Assembly (NCBI GenBank): GCA_025765615.1
Contig: JAIVFJ010000004.1
Span: forward strand, 1-64,000
DNA length: 64,000 bases
From: Zopfochytrium polystomum
Lineage: Eukaryota > Chytridiomycota > Chytridiomycetes > Chytridiales > Chytridiaceae
Direction of reading: 5' to 3'
Under the pieces are notes generated by a model. The model was given only the letters and a program-made list of their open reading frames with translations. It was not told the origin of the DNA and searched no databases. Shown here piece after piece: positions 9,858-21,621 of the stretch. Both the position numbers and the translations under genes were made by a program. Each line of letters starts with the position of its first letter. Position 1 is the first letter of the stretch.

Positions 9858-12800
9858 TCATATGACGACTTCCACTGACTTGTTTATGCAACGTGCATCA
9901 GCAATGGCTTTCGCACCTTCATCACCTATGTAATTTCCTGCACACAGTTGCAATGTGCAGGTGGGCAAGCATGAAAAAGGAATAAGAAAAATGAAAAAGG
10001 AATGAAGGAAAACGTCAGTGGTCAGTGCATCAAAATTGCAGAAGGAAGGAATAAAGTTGACCAAATCTCCAAATGGATTGTTTGGGTCATGCAAGTTTCA
10101 CTCACCTTCAAGATTGATTGTTTGCAGTGCGGAGTTCACCCTCAGGGCATCAGCAATGGCTTTGGCACCTTCAGCACCTATGGAATTGGCTGAACACAGT
10201 TGCAATGTGCAAGTGGGCAAGCATGAAAAAGGAATAAGAAAAATGAAAAAGAAATGAAGGAAAAAGTCAGTGGTCAGTGCATCAAAATTGCAGAAGGAAG
10301 GTACAAAGTTGACCAAATCTCCAAATGGATTGGTTGGGTCATCTAAGTTTCACTCACATCCAAGATTGATTGTTTGCAGTGTGGAGTTCACCCTCAGGGC
10401 ATCAGCAATGGCTTTGGCACCTTCAGCACCTATGGAATTCCCTGCACACAGTCGCAATGTGCAAGTGGGCAAGCATGAAAAAGGAATAAGAAAAATGAAA
10501 AAGAAATGAAGGAAAAAGTCAGTGGTCAGTGCATCAAAATTGCAGAAGGAAGGTACAAAGTTGACCAAATCTCCAAATGGATTGGTTGGGTCATGCAAGT
10601 TTCACTCACAATAAAGATCGATTGTTTGCAGTGTGGAGTTCACCCTCAGGGCATCAGCAATGGCTTTGGCACCTTCAGCACCTATGTCATTCCCTGCACA
10701 CGGTTGCAATGTGCAAGTGGACAAGCATGAAAAAGGAATAAGAAAAATGAAAAAGAAATGAAGGAAAAAGTCAGTGATCAGTGCATCAAAATTGCAGAAG
10801 GAAGGTACAAAGTTGACCAAATCTCCAAATGGATTGGTTCAGTCATGCAAGTTTCACTCACATCGAAGATTGATTGTTTGCAGTGTGGAGTTCACCCTCA
10901 GGGCATCAGCAATGGCTTTGGCACCTTCAGCACCTATGGAATTGGCTGCACACAGTTGCAATGTGCAAGTGGGCAAGCATGAAAAAGGAATAAGAAAAAT
11001 GAAAAAGAAATGAAGGAAAAAGTCAGTGGTCAGTGCATCAAAATTACAGAAGGAAGGTACAAAGTTGACCAAATCTCCAAATGGATTGGTTGGGTCATCT
11101 AAGTTTCACTCACATCCAAGATTGATTGTTTGCAGTGTGGAGTTCACCCTCAGGGCATCAGCAATGGCTTTGGCACCTTCAGCACCTATGGAATTCCCTG
11201 CACACGGTCGCAATGTGCAAGTGGGCAAGCATGAAAAAGGAATAAGAAAAATGAAAAAGAAATGAAGGAAAAAGTCAGTGGTCAGTGCATCAAAATTGCA
11301 GAAGGAAGGAACAAAGTTGACCAAATCTCCAAATGGATTGGTTCAGTCATGCAAGTTTCACTCACATCGAAGATTGATTGTTTGCAGTGTGGAGTTCACC
11401 CTCAGGGCATCAGCAATGGCTTTGGCACCTTCAGTACCCACGGAAGTGCCTGCACACAGTTGCAATGTGCAAGTGGGCAAGCACGGTCAGTGCATCAAAA
11501 TTGCAGAAGGAAGGTACAAAGTTGACCAAATCTCCAAATGGATTGGTTCAGTCATGCAAGTTTCACTCACCCGCAAGATCGATTGTTTGCAGTGTGGAGT
11601 TCACCCTCAGGGCATCAGCAATGGCTTTGGCACCTTCATCACCTATCGAATTGGCTGCACACAGTTGCAATGTGCAAGTGGGCAAGCATGAAAAAGGAAT
11701 AAGAAAAATGAAAAAGAAATGAAGGAAAAAGTCAGTGGTCAGTGCATCAAAATTGCAGAAGGAAGGTACAAAGTTGACCAAATCTCCAAATGGATTGGTT
11801 CAGTCATGCAAGTTTCACTCACCTTCAAGAATGATTGTTTGCAGGGTGGAGTTCGCCCTCAGGGCATCAGCAATGGCTTTGCCACCTTCAGCACCTATTT
11901 TGTTGTCTGCACACAGTTGCAATGTGCAAGTGGGCAAGCATGGTCAGTGCATCAAAATTGCAGAAGGAAGGAATAAAGTTGACAAAATCTCCAAAGGCAT
12001 TGGTTGGGTCATGCAAGTTTCACTCACCTTCAAGATTGATTGTTTCCAGGGTGGAGTTCACCCTCAGGGCATCAGCAATGGCTTTGGCACCTTCAGCACC
12101 TATGTCAGTCCCTGCACACGGTTGCAATGAGCAAGTGGGCAAGCATGAAAAAGGAATAAGAAAAATGAAAAAGAAATGAAGGAAAAAGTCAGTGGTCAGT
12201 GCATCAAAATTGCAGAAGGAAGGTACAAAGTTGACCAAATCTCCAAATGGATTGGTTGGGTCATCTAAGTTTCACTCACATCCAAGATTGATTGTTTGCA
12301 GTGTGGAGTTCACCCTCAGGGCATCAGCAATGGCTTTGGCACCTTCAGCACCTATGGAATTCCCTGCACACAGTCGCAATGTGCAAGTGGGCAAGCATGA
12401 AAAAGGAATAAGAAAAATGAAAAAGAAATGAAGGAAAAAGTCAGTGGTCAGTGCATCAAAATTGCAGAAGGAAGGAACAAAGTTGACCAAATCTCCAAAT
12501 GGATTGGTTCAGTCATGCAAGTTTCACTCACTTTCAAGAATGATTGTTTGCAGTGTGGAGTTCACCCTCAGGGCATCAGCAATGGCTTTGGCACCTTCAG
12601 CACCTATTTTGTTGTCTGCACACAGTTGCAATGTGCAAGTGGGCAAGCATGGTCAGTGCATCAAAATTGCAGAAGGAAGGAATAAAGTTGACCAAAACTC
12701 CAAATGGATTGTTTGGGTCATGCAAGTTTCACTCACAAAAAAGATTGATTGTTTGCAGTGTGGAGTTCGCCCTCAGGGCATCAGCAATGGCTTTGGCACC

Positions 12801-14484
12801 TTCAGCACCTATGGAATTGGCTGCACACAGTTGCAATGTGCAAGTGGGCAAGCATGAAAAAGGAATAAGAAAAATGAAAAAGAAATGAAGGAAAAAGTCA
12901 GTGGTCAGTGCATCAAAATTGCAGAAGGAAGGTACAAAGTTGACCAATTCTCCAAATGGATTGGTTGGGTCATGCAAGTTTCACTCACATCGAAGATTGA
13001 TTGTTTGCAGTGTGGAGTTCACCCTGAGGGCATCAGCAATGGCTTTGGCACCTTCATCACCTATCGAATTGGCTGCGCACAGTTGCAATGTGCAAGTGGG
13101 CATGCATGAAAAAGGAATAAGAAAAATGATAAAGAAATGATGGAAAAAGTCAGTGGTCAGTGCATCAAAATTGCAGAAAGAAGGTACAAAGTTGACCAAA
13201 TCTCCAAATGGATTGGTTCAGTCATGCAAGTTTCACTCACAAAAAAGATTGATTGTTTGCAGTGTGGAGTTCACCCTCAGGGCATCAGCAATGGCTTTGG
13301 CACCTTCAGCACCTATGGAATTGGCTGCACACAGTTGCAATGTGCAAGTGGGCAAGCATGAAAAAGGAATAAGAAAAATGAAAAAGAAATGAAGGAAAAA
13401 GTCAGTGATCAGTGCATCAAAATTGCAGAAGGAAGGTACAAAGTTGACCAAATCTCCAAATGGATTGGTTGGGTCATCTAAGTTTCACTCACTTTCAAGA
13501 ATGATTGTTTGCAGTGTGGAGTTCGCCCTCAGGGCATCAGCAATGGCTTTGGCACCTTCAGCACCTATTTTGTTGTCTGCACACAGTTGCAATGTGCAAG
13601 TGGGCAAGCATGGTCAGTGCATCAAAATTGCAGAAGGAAGGAATAAAGTTGACCAAATCTCCAAAGGCATTGGTTGGGTCATGCAAGTTTCACTCACAAA
13701 AAAGATTGATTGTTTGCAGTGTGGAGTTCACCCTCAGGGCATCAGCAATGGCTTTGGCACCTTCATCACCTATCGAATTGGCTGCACACAGTTGCAATGT
13801 GCAAGTGGGCAAGCATGAAAAAGGAATAAGAAAAATGAAAAAGAAATGAAGGAAAAAGTCAGTGGTCAGTGCATCAAAATTGCAGAAGGAAGGAATAAAG
13901 TTGACAAAATCTCCAAAGGCATTGGTTGGGTCATGCAAGTTTCACTCACCTTCAAGATTGATTGTTTCCAGTGTGGAGTTCACCCTCAGGGCATCAGCAA
14001 TGGCTTTGGCACCTTCAGCACCTATGTCATTCCCTGCACACGGTTGCAATGTGCAAGTGGGCAAGCATGAAAAAGGAATAAGAAAAATGAAAAAGAAATG
14101 AAGGAAAAAGTCAGTGGTCAGTGCATCAAAATTGCAGAAGGAAGGTACAAAGTCGACCAAATCTCCAAATGGATTGGTTGGGTCATCTAAGTTTCACTCA
14201 CATCCAAGATTGATTGTTTGCAGTGTGGAGTTCACCCTCAGGGCATCAGCAATGGCTTTGGCACCTTCATCACCTATTTTGTTGTCTGCACACAGTTGCA
14301 ATGTGCAAGTGGGCAAGCATGGTCAGTGCATCAAAATTGCACAAGGAAGGGACAAAGTTGACCACCATAAGAGGCATGTTTTGTCAACCAATTTACTCAC
14401 CACTGATGTCTAGATTCTGAACAGATTCATTCACTTTCAGGGCTTCAGCAACTGTTTGTGTTCCCTTTTTTCCCAAAAAATACG
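9858..14484 (-). repeat. Tandem array of 20 single-LRR exons (252-bp and 205-bp units)
   Basis: Nineteen exons of exactly 84 bp, each in phase 1-1, encode one 28-residue LRR of the type N-x-IG(A/D)EGAKAIADALRVN. A terminal 80-bp exon carries the stop. High-coordinate ends of the exons are 14484, 14285, 14033, 13781, 13576, 13324, 13072, 12820, 12615, 12363, 12111, 11906, 11654, 11449, 11197, 10945, 10693, 10441, 10189 and 9937. Most spacings are 252 bp. Four are 205 bp, where the intron lacks a 47-bp A-rich piece; the first spacing is 199 bp. Introns are nearly as conserved as exons, showing recent duplication of exon plus intron. Confidence 0.9.
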
Positions 14485-16702
14485 CTTTGGAAAGTCTGGG
14501 GCATTAAATGATTTCGTTTCAAAGGGCCTTCCTACCTGATTTTTTCAACTTCAGCTCAAATGCCCCAGAAATCAGTCCTGCAACCTTGAGCACATTGTTT
14601 TCTTGGATTGCAGCTAAGAGTTCATGTCCAGATGCGTTGTTGAGATTAATTTCAACTTGTGGTATCTTTTTGCTTGAGGCAACTGGAGCAATTGGGTTTC
14701 CATTTTTGGCAACTAGGTTGGTTGCAGGTGGATCCACTTTGGGAGATAAAATTTTTTGTAAGTTCAGTTCCTTCCAGTTCTGAAAATAAAGTTTGGCATC
14801 AAATGCTCACCACTGTTGTCTTTTAATGCTTGAGATTCCACTGTGGGAGCAAGCTCAGCAAAGCCCAAAGAAGCATTGCTTCCAATCAAATGAGCTGGCA
14901 TGCTTCTTGCTGAAGAGAGTAGAGTCTGGTCTGATCTTGTTGGAAGCTCAGGGTTTTGTCTCCTGCTGTCTTGGAGTCTCAAATTTTTGATAACTGGAAG
15001 ACAGATTGGAGGGTGGTTGAAACTGTAAAAATTGCAGAATGAATTCGCTGCCACACGCACCTTCAGCAGCATCTTGGACAGGCTCAGTTGGGATTTTCTC
15101 AAGAATGCTCTTTAGCTCCAGGTAGACATCTCGAAAAATGGGACGAGCATTGTAGTCCAGACTCCAGCACTTCTTGAAGAGCTCCAACAGGGAAGTCCCA
15201 ACAGAACCCAAAGGGACAAAGATGTCTGATTTAAGCTCTTCCAAAACATCCTGGCGGGTGGATTCCACCAGGAGGGAGGCAAGAACAGACTGGACGTCCA
15301 TTTCATTCCATGGGATTCCAAAGACACCCACCCAGCTAATGACCTCAGTCATCAGAACAGCAAACGAGTAGATGTCATTTTTTTTTGAGATCTGGAAATT
15401 TGAAAATCATGTGTCAGACACATAAAAAAAATCAGTGAAGTAATTGACAAATCACAGACCTTGGGGCGGAGACCCCTACATTCAGGAGCCAACCACAACA
15501 GGGAGCCACCACCAGTAGAAGAAGTCGTTGTCTTTGTCATTGTCTCTGACTTGAGTTTGCTCATGCCAAAATCTGTAATCTTGGAGAGAATGGGGCCACC
15601 TTGGAGATTCTGCGTGAGGAGGATGTTGAAGCTCTTCAAGTCATTGTGGGTGATCTTGAGAGTGTCGTGCAGGTAGGCCATGCCAGAAGAAACTTGGTGA
15701 AGGATGGTTACACGTTGATGGATTGCTGTGCCGCTGTTGGCTGGATCTTGGTAGTAGCTGGCCAAGGAACCAAGTGCTGCCAACTTTGGGAGGGAGAGAA
15801 AAATTCCACACATTGAGGGTTATGCCAGATTCCAGATGAAGCATGAAAAGAATCAGTGTTTACCTCCAGAACAAGAGAAAAGACTTCATCTGCTTGGAGC
15901 ACACCATGAAACCCAATGACAAAGGGATGCCTTGATCGCTGCAGAATGTTGGCCTCATTGATGAGTTCATTCTTGGTCTTGTCGCTCAAGACTGTCAGCT
16001 TCAGAGCCTTCACAGCAACAGGGATGGTGCTGAGAAAGAGGCCCTTATGCACCTTGCCAAAAGAACCTTCACCAAGTAGATTGTCTTGATTGGAGAAAAC
16101 AACAACGTCGTCATCGGGAATGGTGACTGCATCAAGCCCAATGCGCGACAGCTTGAAGAGTCGAGCAGCAATCTGCTCATGGGCCGTTGACGTGACTCCG
16201 TTTTGGAGATCAACATCTTTTTGTTTTGCAAGGAAGGCAAAAAACCCCATAAGCTCGCTGAGCACCCAAAAGAAAAAAAAAAAAAAAAAGGTACTCACAA
16301 AGCTGGCCAGCAGTAACAAAAGCAGCAGCGCTGTACTGAACAGCCTTGGAGCTGGACAGGTGCACAGGGACAATTGGCTTGCGAATGTCATTCGCAAACT
16401 TTATTTCAAGCTTGCAGTTGTGGGACTCCACGTAGCTGTCCGACAGGAATGCGACAACAGCAGCGGAATGACGGATCCCCTCGATCATGGACTCATTGAT
16501 GTTGTCGGCCATGTTGTTGGTGTCGATCCAAACGCGGACGTTCATGCGACGCAGCTTTTCGACCAGGGGGCGCACAACTTCCTTGTCCTTCCAAGCGTAG
16601 CTGATCATGGCCTTTGTTTTCAAATAAAAGCAATTAGTAGCTGTTTGTTCAATATTTCACATTCTTTCATTGGAAACCAACCTTTGTGCCGAGTTTCAGC
16701 AT
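9858..16702 (-). CDS. TIR - TKL-like protein kinase - leucine-rich-repeat protein
   Basis: 27 exons splice into 1148 residues without any frame break. Exons, 5' to 3': 16702-16682, 16611-16295, 16257-15864, 15783-15460, 15391-15061, 14993-14811, 14736-14536, then 20 LRR exons ending at the TGA at 9858. Residues 8-110 are a TIR domain (SYAWKDKE box, VRVWID, FLSDSY), with Glu76 in SHNCKLE where TIR NADases have their catalytic Glu. The kinase spans about 165-460: glycine loop GEGSFGKV, VAVK Lys196, HNDLKSFN with Asp292, DFG at 315 and WLAPE. Arg of the usual HRD is Asn, as in some TKL kinases. A linker leads to ribonuclease-inhibitor-type LRRs from about residue 591. There is no signal peptide or membrane segment, so it is presumably cytosolic. 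A role in ligand sensing or immunity is inference from the architecture. The start is the first ATG directly before the TIR fold. Confidence 0.85.
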
Positions 16703-17128
16703 GTGTTGGAAAGAAAAAAAGAAAAATTGGCATAATGTGAGTTCACAGAATCCTGAAACAAATTCTTTGAAACAACAAACCTGTTGGCACGATGGTTCAT
16801 CAGTTGCAAATTGCACATGGCAGGGAAAAATGTTAATTCGACGAAATTTGGTTTCTCCCACGACATCACTCTCCTCTCGAACATCCCGCCATTCGCAGAA
16901 AGCGGCAGGAGTCTCAGTGCAAAATCTAGATTTTGCCACAAGGAAAAAAAAAAAGAAACGAACCTGAGGACATGGTGGGGAAGTCGAGATTTGCACCACA
17001 AGAAGAAATGTGCAGAGGGACGGGAAAAAAAAGTTCGGTGGTTATGGCAGACACTCGAAAACAAAAAAAGGGAAAGGAGGGCAACCGTTGATTCGCCCGA
17101 CCAAACAGTTCTGCGGACCTGCCCAAAG
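16703..17128. other. Region upstream of the TIR-kinase gene
   Basis: This is the likely promoter and 5' leader of the minus-strand TIR-kinase gene. It contains several A/G-rich runs. No TATA box or further coding exon can be supported, although minus-strand frames run through it. Confidence 0.35.

Positions 17129-17165
<37 letters not shown>
17129..17165. repeat. Poly-A tract of about 37 bases
   Basis: An almost uninterrupted A run on the plus strand. Several homopolymers of this size occur in the window: poly-T near 32351-32389, 37931-37957, 42765-42794 and 48221-48258. Those at 32351, 42765 and 48221 lie inside introns of confidently modelled genes. Confidence 0.9.
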
Positions 17166-17166
<1 letters not shown>

Positions 17167-17176
17167 ACCAAAAACA

Positions 17177-17461
17177 AGCATTCACATCAAACTCAAGGCG
17201 GGGAGAGACCTCGGGAGCCGTGGCGGGGCGGTCGGCTGTGGGCGCGAGGAGGGGCGATCCGGGGGCGGATCCAGGGCCGGCCGATCCGGGGTCGGCACCG
17301 TCAGATCCGATCGGGTGGGCGATCACCTGATCGATGGTGAGGCCACGGGGGATGGTGCCGAGGCGGCGGAGGACTCTTCCAGCATCGAGGGCGCCATCGG
17401 CGGTGGCGGCGGTAGCGGCGGTGGCCGCAGAACGGTTGGGGGGCGGGCGGTTGGAGGCCAT
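17177..17461 (-). other. Possible first exon of an unresolved minus-strand gene
   Basis: An ATG at 17461 opens a protein-like frame of about 95 residues, Ala/Pro/Gly-rich with a more complex core (motif VLRRLGTIPRGLTIDQVI). A donor-like GTGAATG follows near 17175, just before the long poly-T (minus-strand sense). I cannot trace a second exon. It could be a separate gene divergent from the decayed gene at 17.7 kb, or chance coding in GC-rich DNA. Confidence 0.25.
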
Positions 17462-17716
17462 TGCGGTTTGGTCTGTCTCTTCTTTTTTTTCTTGTTTCCG
17501 ATTTTCTGTTTCGAGGAAAACTCATCTTCGTTCGTCGAAAATTCGCTGCCGCTCGTGTGCTGGGGCATCCCCAGCCGCCACCTCTACGCAGGCGGCGGCG
17601 CGACGGCGAGGGGCACCTGGTGGTGGAGGGCAGGTTGGGGGGAAGGCCAATGACAACATAGAACGTTCTTCCTTTCTTTCTTTTCTCTTCGTCCACTTCA
17701 CTCCTTCGTCGCCTCC

Positions 17717-20240
17717 TTGGCCGTTCGTCGTCATGGCCAGCCCTTCCGCGCGAAGTACGTCATCGACCTCCTCGCCGGAAAACACTTCCTCTCCCTCTTC
17801 GCAATTTTCGCCACCGGCTCAAGCATTTCCGTCCTCCCACTGCGGTTCGCTCCGAACCTGCCCTCCTCTTCGCCCCTGCAAACGTACCCCGCCGTCGCAA
17901 CGTCGTCTCCGCCTCCAGCCTCGCCAACGGGGAGGACGACGTCCCGTTCCCCTCGACCCTCGACGCCTCGTCGCGCATCGTCGCGAACTACGCCGCGCTG
18001 ATAGGGGCCCAGCTCCCGGTGTACGCGACGGTCGCGTGGTAGCTGAACCAGATCGTGCGGACCGGCGGCGGCGGCGAGGCCAGCGAAGGATTCCCGAGCG
18101 TGGATCCCGTTCACATACGCGTGGGCAGCTGCGTGAGGCGAGCGGCGTAGGGCGCCGCGCAGCAGGCACTGGAAGCGGCGCTGGAGACGCTGCACGTTGA
18201 GCGCGGGCGTTAGCCGGCAACGTGCCGCTGGTCAAGCTGTCCAAGACGCATGCCGCCTGGGCCACGACCCTCAAGGAGTTTTCTACCACGTTTGCGTGCG
18301 CAGCAAGGTCGTGTCCACGCGGTGCTCGGGCACAACGGCGGGGAAACGAGGACGCTGATCAATGTGCTCGCAGTGCAGGGGGTGGGGGGGGTGGGGGGAT
18401 TACTTGCTGCTCGTTTTATGGGCCTTGTTTGGGCAAAAACAGTACCTGTGTTCTCCCATTTTTGGGCAACAGGTCGGAAAACGCGGCAGACAGCGAAGCT
18501 GTCCTCCAGCACCAGCCACCTCATCCCCCGCTGATCATCGTCGACGTCGCCGTCACCGTCGAAGCAGCACTCGACCTTCGAGTCCGCACCGTGAGCGTTT
18601 GCCGCGCCCGCCTCCGGTATCGTCGTCGTCGTCAGTGACGGCAACGCAGAGCCTGCTCGCGAAGCTCGCCGCGGTCGGTCGACAGGAGGAGTTACGCTGC
18701 CTGGTCACTTTGCTCGAGAGGCGCAAATTGCTCGATAGAGTAAGTCGAGGCAAGGCACCTTCCTCGTCGTTCGCGGTAGACGAAGCTGGCGCCGACGCCG
18801 GTAGGCCTCGGAGGCGGCGGCGAAGACCGTTCCGCCCAGGGATGCATCGACGGCCTGACCTTCCTTTCCTTGCTGGAGGGCGACGCCGTGCTTCTTGGCG
18901 GCGGTGAAGTTGACTGCGGGGTGAGTGCCGTGCGGAGGATGCTGACTGTTGGGTAAGGGTGCCTGTGGAAGACGCCGAGCTAGTGTGAGGCGTCTGCGCC
19001 TGCAACGGTTGAGCACGTGGGTGCCGGACGTGCGGACGTCTGCGGCGAGGACGTCGTCGAGGAAGACCCTGAGGACGTCTGCATTGTGACAGTTTTTTTT
19101 TTTTTCCTTTTTTTTGTTTTTTCTTCTTCTTCATTTTATCGGTTTTTCCGCAGCCTCCTCGTCAGCCCGCCTCAACCAACCGGTTCCGCTGGTCTCCGGC
19201 TTCATGCGCTGCTACTGCTGCACGCTACCCCTTGCCATCGTGCTTTCTTCACCTCGTTTTCTCGGCTTTCTTCTTCTACTTCTTCTGCTTCTCCTTCTCC
19301 TTGTTGGTACAGCTCAAGCGAGCTTAAGGCAAGCCCTGCTCTTGTACGACGCCCCGGCTACTCGCCTTTACAAATCGGTGGCGGTGCTTTCCGTCGTTTC
19401 TCACGTTTGCCATGGCCTTGCATCTGTGAGTGACAGTTCTGGAGCTGGACAAACTCAATATTCTTGCTTACTTCCTACCGTCTCCAGCATTCTCTACCCG
19501 AACCTCGCCCGGCAAAACCTCCGCGCCGCTGTCTCGCGCAGCCTCCGAGGGCTCTCCCAGTACAGCACGCTGATCCTCGACTTGCCTTTTCCGGCGCGAC
19601 GACGTGCACGAACGTGCCGCCTCCCAACCTGGCATAGCTGCGGCGCAGCTGCGGCGCCCGCTGCTCTCGTTGCAGGCGCTGCTGCAGTCGCTGCCGCTGC
19701 TGGTGTTTTAGTCGGCGGAGATCCGGCTGGAGGCCAAGTTCCCAAAGGCGGACTACGCCGAGTTGGTGGAGCCTATGGGGCGGATCTTGGATTACCTGGC
19801 CTCGGCGGCGACGAGCTTGAGGGGCAAGGGGTTTGGCAGGGAGTTTGGGTTGTGTGCAATCGCGTCGGCGGGGCTGGTTGCGGCGAGGAGGCAGCTGTTT
19901 CGGCGGCTCAGTGAAGAGCTCAAGTCTTCTCCTTGCGGCGTTCTTGGACTGATCTTTTTGCCCTCCTCTTCACCTCCCCCCAAATCTCGCGCCTCCCCCC
20001 GCCTGCTCTTCTTCGTCTTTGCCTCGGCGATCCAAAACAAGGACCCGCTGCCGAGCGAGATCCCGGCGCTGGTTCCGCTGGCAACTGTTCCGCAGCTACC
20101 ACCACCTGTTGGAGCGGCGAGGCGGGAGCGGGAGGAAGCGTCGTTCGATCCGGACACGACAGTGCTCGGAGGGGCACGCGGCTGCGGATGGACGAGGTGA
20201 TGGAGAGCGAGGAGTGGATGCAGTTCTTGTCGTTTAACGC
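17717..20240 (+). pseudogene. Decayed membrane-transporter-like gene (FUSC/DUF2421-like, tentative)
   Basis: Protein-like pieces appear in all three plus frames. A hydrophobic start (LLAGKHFLSLFAIFATG, about 17760) is followed by a segment with in-frame TAG near 18041 and 18147, one around 18225-18290 (KLSKTHAAWATTL) and a C-terminal part from about 19715. The C-terminal part reads FPKADYAELVEPMGRILDYL and then FASAIQNKDPLPSEIP. That order, a helical bundle then an alanine-rich helix and the N-x-DPLP motif, recalls the C-terminal domain of fungal FUSC/BRE4-type (DUF2421) exporters. Multiple stops and frame changes argue for a pseudogene; a badly called real gene with introns is the alternative. 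The family call is from memory of the motif only. Confidence 0.4.

Positions 20241-21621
<1,381 letters not shown>

Noticed and set aside
9858..14484. A CRISPR-like or satellite array of regularly spaced repeats
   Set aside because: The 252/205-bp periodicity is explained by 84-bp LRR exons with canonical splice sites and homologous introns; there are no short repeat-spacer units.
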